Below are positions 26,714 through 37,400 of a stretch of DNA of 64,000 bases, one piece after another (the first letter of the stretch is position 1; the number at the start of each line of letters is the position of its first letter). The translations under genes and the position numbers were made by a program. Source of the stretch: Hoeflea_A sp965216535. Its GTDB lineage: Bacteria > Pseudomonadota > Alphaproteobacteria > Rhizobiales > Rhizobiaceae. The stretch spans positions 372,001 through 436,000 of the forward strand of contig OZ244175.1 of the NCBI GenBank assembly GCA_965216535.1. Reading direction: 5' to 3'. The notes beneath the pieces are model-generated. The model was not told the DNA's origin. It searched no databases and was given only the letters and a program-made list of their open reading frames with translations.

Positions 26714-26858
26714 GGTCCCTCCCGCGGTGTCGGCAATGTGCCGCCGGTCGGCAGTTATGACCGCCGTCTGGCGTCGCGGTCAAGCGCCAGGCGATTCCCG
26801 GCTCAGGCAACCCATGCTAATGCTGGTTGCATGTGCGCAAAAACCGGCAAGACCGGAT

Positions 26859-28556
26859 ATGGATAGGGCAACCTGGCGCCTGCCGATGCTTGGCGGCGTT
26901 CTGCCGCTGCAACGCCAGCGCATCGCCGGCGATGTCATCGCCGGTATCACGCTTGCAGCGCTCGCGATACCGGAGGTCATGGGCTACACCAAGATCTCGG
27001 GAACTCCTGTCATCACCGGTCTCTACACCATGCTGGTGCCGGCCCTTCTCTACGCTCTGTTCTGCTCGTCGCGGCACTTGGTGGTGGGCGCCGATTCAGC
27101 GACCGCGGCCATTCTGGCGAGCGGTCTCGTTGGTGTTGCAGCGGCCGGATCTGCCGAATATTTGGCCCTTGCCGGTCTGTTGGCCCTGCTGGTCGGACTG
27201 ATGCTGATCTGCGCCAGCGCCGTCGGACTCGGCTTTATGGCGGATTTCCTGTCGCGCACCGTGCTTGTCGGCTTTCTGAGCGGCGTCGGGATCCAGGTGG
27301 CCTTGCGGGCGCTGGTGGAACTGGTCGGCCTGCCCGACCATCATCACGGCACATTCATGATGCTTTGGGAGAATCGGGGTAAGGGACTTGCTCTCGACCC
27401 TTGGGCGCTCTCCGTCGCTGGCCTGGTGATTGTCGTCATCGTCGGCAGCCGCTGGCTCTCTACCCGGCTGCAACGCAACATCCCGGGCGCCATGATTGCC
27501 GTAGCGGGCGCCATCATCGCCAGTTGGGTGTTCGACCTTTCGAGCCGCATGCCTGTGGTCGGCCAGGTGCCCGTCGGCCTGCCGTCGCTGGTGCTCCCGA
27601 AGGTCGATTGGAGCTTCTCGCTGCTCTGGCAATTGCTGCCGACGGCGTTTGCCATGCTCGTGGTCATCCTGGCGCAAAGTGCAGCCACGGCGCGCGCCTA
27701 TGCGGCGCGATATCATGAAAAGCTTGATGAAACCCGCGATCTCACCGGGCTTGGCCTTGCCAATATCGGCGCCGGACTGACTGGCACATTCGTCGTCAAT
27801 GGCAGCCCGACCAAGACGGAAATGGTCGATGGTGCCGGTGGCCGCAGCCAGGTGTCGCTGATCGCGGCAGCTGTCGTTGTCCTTCTGACCCTGCTGTTTC
27901 TGACCCGGCCGCTGAGCTATCTGCCGCAGGCGGTGTTGTCCGCCGTGGTGCTCCTGATTGGTCTCAAACTGATCGACTTTGACGGACTGCGCGACATCTA
28001 CCGTCGGCGGCGCTCGGAATTCTGGGTGGCGCTGGCGACGGCTGCGGTGGTGGTGATCTTTGGCGTCGAACAGGGGATCGTCTTTGCCATCCTGTTTTCT
28101 CTGGTCGTGCACACCCGCCACGGTTACCGGCCGAACAACCTGCTGCTTTTCCAGGACGGGTCGAAGCGCTGGCGCGCCAAGGGGCTCGATAGCCGCACCG
28201 AAGTGCGGCCGGGCCTGGCGATCTACCGCTTCGGCCACAGCATGTACTACGCCAATGCCCAGCGTATGCAGGATGAGATCCTGGATCTGGCGGACCGGGC
28301 CGATCCGACGCTTCGATGGCTGTGCATCGACGCGTCCGCGGTGGATGATGTCGACTATACTGCCGCCGAAGCGCTGTCTGATATCAGCACGACGTTGGCG
28401 TCACGTGGCGTTACGCTGGCCTTTGCCCAGGACGTTGATGATATCAACGCAACCAGTCGTCGGCAGTTGCGACAATTGTTTCCTGACGCGCCGTTCTTCG
28501 ATTCGCTGGATAAAGCGGTGGCGGCTTTCGACAGCTCGGCAAAGGAACCTTCGTGA
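26859..28556 (+). CDS. SulP family inorganic anion transporter
   Basis: A 565-residue SLC26/SulP membrane protein. The N-terminal transport domain has about 12-14 helices, with AIPEVMGYTKISGTPVITGLY (the family's first conserved stretch) and the later GSPTKTEMVDGAGGRSQ segment; a C-terminal STAS domain covers about residues 435-555. Typical cargoes are sulfate, bicarbonate or other monovalent or divalent anions. The ATG at 26859 starts just before the conserved region; an upstream start at 26816 would add a short hydrophobic extension. It diverges from the dehalogenase-like gene, so halide export is conceivable but unproven. Confidence 0.88.
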   Translation: MDRATWRLPMLGGVLPLQRQRIAGDVIAGITLAALAIPEVMGYTKISGTPVITGLYTMLVPALLYALFCSSRHLVVGADSATAAILASGLVGVAAAGSAEYLALAGLLALLVGLMLICASAVGLGFMADFLSRTVLVGFLSGVGIQVALRALVELVGLPDHHHGTFMMLWENRGKGLALDPWALSVAGLVIVVIVGSRWLSTRLQRNIPGAMIAVAGAIIASWVFDLSSRMPVVGQVPVGLPSLVLPKVDWSFSLLWQLLPTAFAMLVVILAQSAATARAYAARYHEKLDETRDLTGLGLANIGAGLTGTFVVNGSPTKTEMVDGAGGRSQVSLIAAAVVVLLTLLFLTRPLSYLPQAVLSAVVLLIGLKLIDFDGLRDIYRRRRSEFWVALATAAVVVIFGVEQGIVFAILFSLVVHTRHGYRPNNLLLFQDGSKRWRAKGLDSRTEVRPGLAIYRFGHSMYYANAQRMQDEILDLADRADPTLRWLCIDASAVDDVDYTAAEALSDISTTLASRGVTLAFAQDVDDINATSRRQLRQLFPDAPFFDSLDKAVAAFDSSAKEPS

Positions 28557-28571
28557 TGGCGGATTGGCCGA

Positions 28572-29084
28572 TCAGTAGATGTTTTCGCCGCCTGGCGGTT
28601 TCAGCAGATGGCTCTCGCAGGTGTTGCAATCGCTGCTTCCGAAGCCGGGAATGGCCGTTTCGAACCGGCCGGACGCCAACAACCGGCGGACGAGGTCGCA
28701 TTCATCACCCTTGGCAATCAGCAGCGCGGCCATGGAGCCGGCTTTCAAGGTCAGTTGGTCGACGTGCCAACGCGTGGTCTTGTCCTGGCGAAAGTGGCGA
28801 TTCACCCGCGCCATCAGTCCGCCAGGACCTTTGGCGCTGCCGGCGTAAACATAGTCGCCAGACGCAAGCCGCGGCGAGCCCAGCCGGGTCAAGTCCGTCT
28901 GCACCGCTGTGCTGAGTTCGAATGTCAGAAGATAGGCGCCTTTCTTGCGCAGTTCAGGGCAGTCTGAACCGGGCGAAGCCCAGACACCGCTGATGCCGGC
29001 TGCCGCGATATTGTCGCGAACTTGATTGGTGACCTTGCTTTCGAACATATCCTTTGGCTTTGCCCCTTTTGACGCGGAGCCCAT
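28572..29084 (-). CDS. DUF123/GIY-YIG-like nuclease-domain protein
   Basis: A 170-residue protein with the DUF123 signature: GAYLLTFELSTAVQTDLTRLG, then GDYVYAGSAKGPGGLMARVNRH (the YVY-GSA motif of a degenerate GIY-YIG domain), RWHVDQLTL and a C-terminal Cys-containing GFGSSDCNTCESHLL. DUF123 domains are sometimes fused to endonuclease III and probably bind DNA; catalytic activity is untested. The start is uncertain: ATG at 29084 or 29048. It is convergent with the SulP gene, 15 bp apart. Confidence 0.75.
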   Translation of the reverse strand: MGSASKGAKPKDMFESKVTNQVRDNIAAAGISGVWASPGSDCPELRKKGAYLLTFELSTAVQTDLTRLGSPRLASGDYVYAGSAKGPGGLMARVNRHFRQDKTTRWHVDQLTLKAGSMAALLIAKGDECDLVRRLLASGRFETAIPGFGSSDCNTCESHLLKPPGGENIY

Positions 29085-29241
29085 GGTAGCGGTCTTGGTG
29101 CCTCTGCCCCAACAAACTTGTCGAGCGACATAAAATCGCCTAGTTCTGCACCAACCACAGATTGCAGGTACGTACCGGGCGGCAGCGTTCCTGATGGAAC
29201 CCAACCCCATTTGCGGCAATACGCCGGCCCGAGATACGAAT

Positions 29242-29763
29242 ATGCACATCATCCTCGCAATCGCCGGCATTGCCGCCGCGTTCGGTTATTACTGGTTCGC
29301 CTTCCGGAGGACCCGAGACGCGGTCGACGACGTTGTCGATATGGCCGGGCGAGCCCGCGGTGCCTACAAACGACGCCAGTTCAAGAACAAGGTCGAAGCC
29401 TCCTCACTGACGGCGATCGGCGATCCGCGTACGGCGGCAGTGGTGATGGCGATTGCGGTCGCCAGTCGCGATGGACACCTGGGCGCCGAAGAGGAAGCGA
29501 CGCTGAGGGACAAAATGAACTCGGTTCTCGGCGTCGACAATGAGGACGAAGAGATCACCTTCGCCAAGTGGGTGGTTCAGGAAAACCAGGATCCCAACAA
29601 TATCTCGCTGCGTCTCGGCAAATTGTGGACCGGCAGCCTGTCGATGCAGGAACGGCAAGACCTCGTCGATCTCGTCAGCGATGTGGCGCAGGCCGGTGGT
29701 CACCTGAGCCACCTCCAGGTCGAGGCGATCGACCGGCTGCGGTCGCGATTGCATATTGTCTGA
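29242..29763 (+). CDS. membrane-anchored TerB-like protein
   Basis: A 173-residue protein with one N-terminal helix (HIILAIAGIAAAFGYYWFAF) and a cytosolic acidic-helical domain from about residue 55. The segment VVMAIAVASRDGHLGAEEEATLRDKM, followed by a second helix pair (QAGGHLSHLQVEAIDRLRSRL), matches the TerB/DjlA-N fold of paired EF-like acidic helices. TerB-like domains are linked to metal or membrane stress, but single-domain forms lack a defined role. It stands alone, 130 bp before the S41 pair. Confidence 0.65.
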   Translation: MHIILAIAGIAAAFGYYWFAFRRTRDAVDDVVDMAGRARGAYKRRQFKNKVEASSLTAIGDPRTAAVVMAIAVASRDGHLGAEEEATLRDKMNSVLGVDNEDEEITFAKWVVQENQDPNNISLRLGKLWTGSLSMQERQDLVDLVSDVAQAGGHLSHLQVEAIDRLRSRLHIV

Positions 29764-29893
29764 CGACGCTCACGGATTGTTTCGCTCGTTCACAAAGTCG
29801 CCAAGTTTGGTTCCTACATGCGTTTGAGATTTCCCGTATTGCCTGCATTCGGAAGGTAAAAGACAACATCTGGATCCTTGGATTGAGCACAAA

Positions 29894-31501
29894 ATGCAAG
29901 AACAACAATCGATGCTCGTCAAATCTACTCACCCAACCGAGTCCGAATGCGATGGACGGCTGACGCCACTCCGCTTTCAACTGGCTCGAAGCTGCAAAGC
30001 CTTTGGGGGGACCGCACTGGTCCTGCTGACAAGCGCGTTTCTGTTGTCGCAGCAAGCCGGTGCCTCCTCGCCCTCGATCACGGGCGAAGATCTTCGTGCT
30101 GACATATCGCAGGCCCATGACCTGTTGCGGAAGTATCATCCGAATTTGACGGCGCACACCAGCCGCAAGGATCTCGACGCCTTGCGCGAGCGGCTGCTGG
30201 ACGCCACGAATGACCGAAACACGAAGGCCGAGGCTTTCCTGGCGATTGCCGAGCTGGTTGGTGCAGCCTGTGATGAACATACCTGGGTTCAACCCGGCTA
30301 CGAGATCGAGGATGCCTGGCCGGAAGGCTGGCCCTGGTACGATTATCCGCTGATTGTCGATAGCGGCCGGCTTTATGTCGAAGACCCCGATACCGGAATG
30401 AAGGACGAGGTCCTGTTCATCGACGATGTCAGTGGTCTCGACATCGCGGAAAGCCTGGCCAAGCGCAGCGGCAGCAATGGCTGCATGGAAGATGACGGAA
30501 CGCTCCTGGTCAACGAGACGCTGATCGTCTACGGCAATGTCGTTGCCGCGCTGATCGGCGTCTCCGAGAGTTACGTGCTGAAAACGCGGCCAGCCGGGAC
30601 GCAGGGCGTGTGGACAAAAACCGTGCAGGGCACAGATCTCTATGCCACGGCGATGGACAGCATCCAGGTCATGGGAGAGGGGGCGCGGCGGCATGAAGCC
30701 GTGCTGGCAGAGGCGGGTTTCAATCCGCGTCCTCTGGATCCGGCGGTCAAGCGGGCCGGGCTGGACTACCGCTATGCAACCGACCGCAATCTCGCCTATC
30801 TCGGGATCGAGTCGTTCAAGGAAAGTGCGCTGGCGGACAAAGGCGTTGATCTCGCCATGCGCGACATCATCCGGACGAAGCCGGATGCTCTGATCATCGA
30901 CCTGGTGGACAATCCGGGTGGGACGATCAACACCGTGCAGACGGTGCTGGCATTCCTGCTTCCGAGGTCTCACCGCCTGTTCAGCCGTGTCTATACCCGC
31001 AATGTATCTAAAACCCGTCCGGACAATTTCGCGTACTACGATGCGGAAGCGGAGAAAGGCCACAGGGAAGAAGTCAAGTTCTTCAGAACGATCCGGTCAA
31101 AGGGCGGAAAGCGGTCGGCATCGATTGCTCGCCGGTCGTTCGGAAAGCCCGACTTCAAGGGGCGGATTTATGTTCTGGTAAACCCGGCCTCGCGATCGGG
31201 CTCGACGGCGCTGGCAACCAATCTGAAGCGACTGAGGGATGTAACGATCGTTGGCAGCTTGTCGGCGACAAACACCGTTACCTATTGCTCCACTGCCAGC
31301 GGTTCCTTTGTATTGCCGCATACCGGCTTTCACATGCACATTCCCGATCTGTGTTACCACGGCGCGCAAAACCGGTTGAACGACGACGCCACGCTGGTTC
31401 CGGATATTGAGGTCAGCACGCTGGATAACCGGCTTGTCGATCTGCGATCGAATATCCTGAAAGCGGCCCTGGATGACTTTGACAGGTCGGTTACGAATTG
31501 A
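29894..31501 (+). CDS. exported S41-like serine protease, copy 1
   Basis: A 535-residue protein with a long N-terminus ending in a membrane/signal helix (about 39-57, cleavage near AGA-SS). The S41 core follows: helical N-domain with LLRKYHPNLTAH and ACDEHTWV, then ALIIDLVDNPGGTIN (oxyanion strand) and LVNPASRSGSTALATNLKRL, where Ser residues occupy the nucleophile position. No PDZ domain is recognised between them. It is followed 19 bp later by a paralogue with the same motif order, indicating tandem duplication. It is probably periplasmic; substrates unknown. An alternative start at 29912 is possible. Confidence 0.75.
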   Translation: MQEQQSMLVKSTHPTESECDGRLTPLRFQLARSCKAFGGTALVLLTSAFLLSQQAGASSPSITGEDLRADISQAHDLLRKYHPNLTAHTSRKDLDALRERLLDATNDRNTKAEAFLAIAELVGAACDEHTWVQPGYEIEDAWPEGWPWYDYPLIVDSGRLYVEDPDTGMKDEVLFIDDVSGLDIAESLAKRSGSNGCMEDDGTLLVNETLIVYGNVVAALIGVSESYVLKTRPAGTQGVWTKTVQGTDLYATAMDSIQVMGEGARRHEAVLAEAGFNPRPLDPAVKRAGLDYRYATDRNLAYLGIESFKESALADKGVDLAMRDIIRTKPDALIIDLVDNPGGTINTVQTVLAFLLPRSHRLFSRVYTRNVSKTRPDNFAYYDAEAEKGHREEVKFFRTIRSKGGKRSASIARRSFGKPDFKGRIYVLVNPASRSGSTALATNLKRLRDVTIVGSLSATNTVTYCSTASGSFVLPHTGFHMHIPDLCYHGAQNRLNDDATLVPDIEVSTLDNRLVDLRSNILKAALDDFDRSVTN

Positions 31502-31520
31502 TGGTCAGCGGAACATAGGT

Positions 31521-33104
31521 ATGAAAAGAAAAATGAAGAAACTTCTGGCAACCATCGCGCTTTCTACAAGCGTTGACGTCCGTGATCGACTTAAGACGGC
31601 GACCTTGCGGATGCGAACCTGCGGCTTAACCGCGTTGATAGGCTTGTGCGTCGCACATCTGCCGGCCAAGGCCGCGGAGTTCATATCGCGGGACGAGCTT
31701 CGGGCCGACATTACGCAAACCTATGAACTGCTCCGGAGTCATCATCCAAACCTGAGCGCTCACACTGGCCGCAAGGATTTCGATGACCTCTACAAGCGTT
31801 TGCTGGATGATGTCGGCGAAAGCAACTCGCAGGACGAAGCTTTTTTTGCAATCGCAGAGCTCGTCGCATCCGTTTGTGATGAACACACGAGGGTCATCAC
31901 AGGCAAAGCGGATCGCATTCTGCTGCCGGATGGATGGCCCTGGTACGAGTTTCCGCTGATCGTCGATGACGGCCGGCTCTTCATGGAGGAGTTTCAGACC
32001 GGAAAAACGGAGGAGGTCATCTCCATCAATGGTATTGCCGGACAAGATATCGTGTCGGCGCTGGCAGCCCGGAGCCCGAATGACGGTTGTCTTGGTGACG
32101 CCACGCTGATCGTCAACGAGGCGCTACCGATATACGGCAGCCTCATGGGCAAGTTGATTGGGTATGACGGTCCCTACAAGGTGAGGTCAAAGTCGCCGGA
32201 TTCCCAAACGGTCACCGAGCGGACCGTCCGTGCCGCCGGTCACTTCGTTTCAACGACGCATCGCAGTCAATTCCACAAGCAGCAGGATCGCGTCATGCGG
32301 ACAGGGCTTCTGGTCGACGGTTTCCGTCAGCGGCACTTGGGATTCGCGGTTGGGGAAGCCGGTCTGGACTATCGCTATTCCGAACGCCACAACGCTGCCT
32401 ACCTGGGTGTCGATTCCTTCAAAACACCGGAAAAGGCCAAGAAGGGCGTCGAGCTCGTCATGCGCGATATTATCAAGAAGAACCCGGATCGACTGATCAT
32501 CGACCTCGTCGACAATTCCGGTGGAGCAACCAAGACTGCGCGACAGCTGTTGGCCTTTTTGCTACCGCGATCCCATCGCCTGCACCACAAGGTTCGAGTC
32601 AAGAACGTTAAGAAACAGCGCCCGGAGAATTTCGAGTACTTCGACGATGAGGCGAAAGATCTGCACCAGTACAACGCCCGCTTCTTCGGCAAAATCAGGC
32701 CGAAGCAAGGGGTCCGGACGGCGCCCATTCGCAAGCAATCATTTGGCAAGCCGGACTACAAAGGCAAGATCACTGTGCTGATCAGTCCGACGTCACGCTC
32801 GAATTCGATCCGGGTCGCGGCGAATCTCAAGCGCTTGCGAGACGCGACCATCGTCGGTGGCGCGCCTGCAACGCACACCGTGACCTATTGCGCCCGGGGC
32901 CACGGAGATTTCACGCTGGATCATACCGGTTTTGTGTTGAACATCCCCGAAAACTGCTACGACAGCCCGGAGAACCGTTTCAACGACCAGCGAACGCTGG
33001 AGCCGGATATTGAGGTCGATGTGCTGGACGGCCCGTTGGCAGGACTGAACTTTCGGATCATCGAGGCGGCCGTTGACGATCATCAAAAGGTTGCCACGAA
33101 CTGA
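31521..33104 (+). CDS. exported S41-like serine protease, copy 2
   Basis: A 527-residue paralogue of the preceding protein. Shared landmarks in the same order are ELLRSHHPNLSAHTGRKDFD, VCDEHTRV, GWPWYEFPLIVDDGRLF, LIIDLVDNSGGATK, QSFGKPDYKGKI and the C-terminal PDIEVDVLD. The nucleophile region reads SPTSRSNSIRVAANLK, diverging from copy 1 (SGSTALA), so specificity or activity may differ. The N-terminus has a basic region and a weak signal around residues 40-52. The start at 31521 gives a normal leader; the earlier frame is only an overlap extension. Confidence 0.75.
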   Translation: MKRKMKKLLATIALSTSVDVRDRLKTATLRMRTCGLTALIGLCVAHLPAKAAEFISRDELRADITQTYELLRSHHPNLSAHTGRKDFDDLYKRLLDDVGESNSQDEAFFAIAELVASVCDEHTRVITGKADRILLPDGWPWYEFPLIVDDGRLFMEEFQTGKTEEVISINGIAGQDIVSALAARSPNDGCLGDATLIVNEALPIYGSLMGKLIGYDGPYKVRSKSPDSQTVTERTVRAAGHFVSTTHRSQFHKQQDRVMRTGLLVDGFRQRHLGFAVGEAGLDYRYSERHNAAYLGVDSFKTPEKAKKGVELVMRDIIKKNPDRLIIDLVDNSGGATKTARQLLAFLLPRSHRLHHKVRVKNVKKQRPENFEYFDDEAKDLHQYNARFFGKIRPKQGVRTAPIRKQSFGKPDYKGKITVLISPTSRSNSIRVAANLKRLRDATIVGGAPATHTVTYCARGHGDFTLDHTGFVLNIPENCYDSPENRFNDQRTLEPDIEVDVLDGPLAGLNFRIIEAAVDDHQKVATN

Positions 33105-33117
33105 TTGCGATTGATCC

Positions 33118-34263
33118 TCAATTGTCCTGCTCGGTCAGGAAATCAGACCCGAAGCTCATCAACAGTCGAACGAACTGAGTGCGGGTGGCGCAGCCTGTCT
33201 TGGACAGGATCGACTTTACCTGGCCGTTGATCGTTGCAACTGCGCGGCCACGGCGCTCCGCGATCTGTGCATTCGTCAGTCCCTCGGCGATCGCGTCGGC
33301 GAGCGAAAGTTCGGCCTCCGTCAGGCCATAGGCGAGTTTGACGGGCAAGGTCTGACAGCGCAACGGCAAGCTCGTGTCGGTGCTGTAGACAATGCAACCG
33401 CCGAAGATCCCGGATCCGATCTCATCCGACCGGTCGAGGGGTGACACTTCGATACACAAATAGGTCTTGTCGTCGGCAGACACTGCCTCCTTGCGCGGCC
33501 GGGCGCCGAATTTACCGTGGTTCAAGGCGTCACTCTTGAGTGTATCGAAGAGTTTCTGATCCTGGTCTTCTGTCAGCTGAAGTTCGCCATCTGGTGCTGT
33601 CTTGAAGACACGGTAGGCGGCCTGCTGGCGCTCGAATTCCGCATTGGCCTGAACGACCCGGCCTTTCGGGTCGAGAATGCAAACCCCGATATTGAGTCGA
33701 TCCATCGCCGCCAGTAAACCCCGGTTTTCCCGTTCCAGCTGCCGCGCCGGCCGGCCAAGTTCGAGCGCTTTGGCGATATGGGGCAGAAGACTGTTCAGAT
33801 AGGCGCTTTCGACCGCTGTGATGCCACCTCGATCGGACCGGAATTGAACGGAAAAGCGCGAAATGTTGGGATTGTCCTTGCTCAGCAAAGCAGCCGCCCG
33901 ATGCAGAATGCCGAATTGCATGACGTGCCGTACGTTCGGGCGCGACCGGAACTCCGCCAGATCCTCGTAGAGGACGCTGTCGGGAACGATGTCGACGGAA
34001 TCGTGGGCAAGGCTGTGATTTTGGAAGATGCGGTGGTCCGCAAGCTCGGATTCGCGATGGGTGTCGATGTAGTCTCGCAGCGCTGAAGCATCGTACCACG
34101 ACGACGTCAGCGGCGCCGACAAGCCCTGATTTTCCATTTCGAATATCAGGCAGCCACGGGCGTTGAGCTGGTCGGCCAGACGATCGAGAACAGAAGGCCA
34201 GATCGACTGGTCCGCTACGGTGTCGTAGATGCCCAGTACGGTCTGTCGTATGTCGTGGTCCAT
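33118..34263 (-). CDS. LuxR family regulator with N-terminal sensor region
   Basis: A 381-residue regulator. The C-terminal LuxR HTH reads LTEAELSLADAIAEGLTNAQIAERRGRAVATINGQVKSILSKTG (about 315-360). The N-terminal 240 residues contain a PAS-like sensor segment (MDRLNIGVCILDPKGRVVQANAEFERQ) and no receiver or autoinducer-binding signature. Start at 34263 is preferred to the longer 34335 frame. It converges on the second S41 gene and lies downstream of the large secreted protein on the same strand, so it may control this exoprotein group. Confidence 0.82.
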   Translation of the reverse strand: MDHDIRQTVLGIYDTVADQSIWPSVLDRLADQLNARGCLIFEMENQGLSAPLTSSWYDASALRDYIDTHRESELADHRIFQNHSLAHDSVDIVPDSVLYEDLAEFRSRPNVRHVMQFGILHRAAALLSKDNPNISRFSVQFRSDRGGITAVESAYLNSLLPHIAKALELGRPARQLERENRGLLAAMDRLNIGVCILDPKGRVVQANAEFERQQAAYRVFKTAPDGELQLTEDQDQKLFDTLKSDALNHGKFGARPRKEAVSADDKTYLCIEVSPLDRSDEIGSGIFGGCIVYSTDTSLPLRCQTLPVKLAYGLTEAELSLADAIAEGLTNAQIAERRGRAVATINGQVKSILSKTGCATRTQFVRLLMSFGSDFLTEQDN

Positions 34264-34403
34264 TCGGTCCAATTGTCGAGTTCGCCCGCACAGGTGTTGG
34301 AACAGGTCTGCAGGGCGTATCCTCTTCAAATACAAACCTTTTTCAAGCCTTGATTTAAATGCTGCCGCTGACCGTCAGTTTGTTGTTGTGTCCAATCTGA
34401 CGC

Positions 34404-37400
34404 CTACACGACCCAGACCCCATCATCGAGGTCGGGCGCGGTGCGGTCGACGTTCTCGTCGCTCTTGGTGAAGGCGATCAGGATGTCTTCGCGGGTCAGC
34501 CCGTCGTTCACCATGCCGCCCACCCAGAAATCGTAGCCGCCCTGGTCCGGCAACCGGTCCAGAACGTTCTGGTACATCGCGTCGATGTACTCTTCGTTCG
34601 TCGGGTTCGCCCCGAACAGGTCTTTGAATTCGTCCGATTGGATGAACTGCGAGGCCAGGAACTGTTCCTTGTCGTACTCGCTCCAGCCCTGGTTATCGAG
34701 GTCGTCCAGCACGCCGATCCAGAACAGCGCTCCACCTTCATCGGGCGTGCGGTCGAAGGAGGCCTGGTAGATGCGGTATCCGAAGCCCAGGTTAGGCGTG
34801 TCGACATCGTAAAGCAGTGACCCGTCATCGAGATCGATACGTTCGACATTCGTCAGCGTGTCGGTTCCCTCGCCCAGCGCGGTGCGGCTGACCACGATGG
34901 TCCCGTCGTTCATCCAGTCATGGGTGATCTGGTTTCGGCCTCGGGCATAAATGACGGTGTCGGTCCCGGGCCCGCCATCGATATCATCGTCACCGTTGGA
35001 GGCGTTGATCACATCGTCACTCTCAAGCGCCTGGATATCGTCATTGAATTCCGTGCCGTCGAGGACGTCTTCGTCTGGTGTGCCGAGGATGGGCCCGACA
35101 TTTTCGACGAAGATGTCGAAGCTCTCTTCGTAGGCCGGCCCGTTTCCATCGGTGGCGGAGAAGGTGATGAAGTAGTTGCTCTGGTCGTCGAAGTCGAACG
35201 TTGCGCCGGGCGACACTTTGAGTTCGTTGCCGTCGAGGTAAAACTGGCCGTCGCCTCCGGAGACGATAGAGACATCGGCCGTCGGCTCGACTGGGTTCTC
35301 GGACGCCTCGAATGTGGCGACCACCGTGTCCGCTGCGGCACCTTCTTTCACCGTGCCACCGGACACCATCGCGATATCGCTGATTGGCATGTTCGCGATC
35401 TGGATGATGAAATCTTCTTCGTAGGCCGCGCCAGTGCCATTGCTGGCTGCAATCCTGACCGTGTGCTGAGTAGCGGTTTCAAAGTCGAGATCGGCGCCCG
35501 CCGCGACGACAAGCTTGTTGCCGAGAATGTCGAAGAGCGGCTGGTTGCCGACGATCGAATAGTGCGTGACGTCCAGTGGGCCCGCCCCGGTGGGTTGCAG
35601 GATCCCGACGATCGTATTCTCCGAGGCGTTTTCAGAAACCTCGGTGCCATCGAGATCGAGATCGGTGATGCCGTTGGCGCCATCTGTCTGGGCCAGCAGA
35701 TAAAAGTTGGCGATCGGCGCGGGCTCGCCGGAACTGTCATAGACCGTGACGGGGATGTCGGCGACGCTGATCTGAGCGAAGTCGAAACTGTCAGAGGCCT
35801 TGATCTGATTGCCCTCGATGGAGAAGAAGGTCTCCAGAAACAGAAAATCGAAGGTAAGGTCCTCAAGCGCCAAACCGGATCCGGGATCGATCTGGAACTG
35901 AGCAATCACGTCACCGGCTTCCGTATCGGCGTTGAAGGCGAAAAGGTCGATATCGAGGATAGAAAACCGGGGCTGCTCCGCCAGGGTGACCGCATCGACG
36001 ATACAGTCGTCGAAAATCAGTGTTTCGACATTGGTCAGGGAGAACGACACCCGGCCGTCAGCGGATGTTACGGTGATCTCACCGGCGTCCTGCACGATCT
36101 GAAAACGATCCTTCTGACCGGTAAAGACGGCCTGATCGTCGTCGTCACCGAAATCGACCGAGCCCGATCCGGCGTGGATGATGGCGGTATCCCGGCCGCT
36201 TCCGGCTTGAACCGAGTTGCTGCCACCATCGATGATGATGAGATCGTCGTCTTCGCCCAGGTCAACAGTGCCGACATTTCCGTAGAGCGTGACCTGATCG
36301 CTACCCGGTCCAGTGTTCAGCTGGTCGATCTGCCCGGCGGAAATGACCGTGTCGTCGCCGCCCATCGTGTTGAGCGTTCCGATGGTTCCGGAATTGAGGA
36401 CGAAATCGCCATAGGGCGTCGTATCGATCTGCTCATGGGCCTGTGTCAGGAACAACACGGCGGGCAAATCGACCAACGGATCTCCGACCTCGATGGTCGT
36501 GTAGTCGACATCCTTCTGATAGTTCAGGAGAGGAAATTCCCCGGCCGTTGCCCCGTCATCATCGGTGCCATATTGAAAGAACACCGTATCGGCGAGTTGG
36601 GCTACGGCGAACGTCTCGCCTGAACCGGCGACCTGCAGCGGCTGCACGATCGGCGGATTGGGCAGGTTCGGAGCTTCGCATTTGAAGGCATCAAATCGGC
36701 CTTCGATCAAGCCGGAGGCCGCACTTCCCCAACCCTGAAAGAAATTGAGCCCCGGATTGGTGGTCGGCACGTTCGGGTTCTCGCGCATCTGTTGTTCGAG
36801 TGAAGGAAACCCAAGCCAGGCCAATGCGTGCGCGAAGGATTTTACTATGTTGTAGGCTGGGAGGGTGGCCGTTCCTCCCTGAATCAAAAGATCGTCAAAT
36901 CCGCGCACATAGGCGCTCTGACGTGAAATGAGGTGGTAGCTCGCGTCACGCAGAGCCTGGGCTCCCTCCGATTGCGGGTCGCAGGTGCTGTCTCTAAGCT
37001 GCTTTATCGCGCGTTGAGCATCGTTGATCACATCCTTTTGGTAGTCCTGGATCGCCCGGCAGTCGGACTGCGGGCCGATGATCGGTCGATCGCCATCCGG
37101 GTTTGCGGTGGCATCGGCAATGGCCTGGTCGATCAGCTCGCTGCTCGACATCGTGGTGTCGAAGCAATCGAGGATCTCGATGGTGATCGTCCCGCTGATC
37201 GGTTCCCTGATCAGCGTTCCCCGAACGAGGCCTCCGTTGATATTTGTATATTCGGTGTCGCCGCCCGGTCCGACGTAATCCACGAAGCCAGTGACGGTGG
37301 CGACGATCGTCTCGGCCTGTTCGGGAATATCATCCTGAATGACTGTGACGTTGATCGTCGCTGAGCCGACGCCTTCCGTGATGTTGACCGAATAGTCCGC

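Noticed and set aside
29675..31063. Minus-strand 462-codon frame opposite the first S41-like gene
   Set aside because: No recognisable domain, and the plus-strand protein has a paralogue next door in the same phase.
34920..36623. Plus-strand 567-codon open frame across the large secreted protein
   Set aside because: Composition is Asp/Val/Ile repeats mirroring the secreted protein's repeats; the minus strand carries the Calx-beta, cadherin and DUF4214 patterns.
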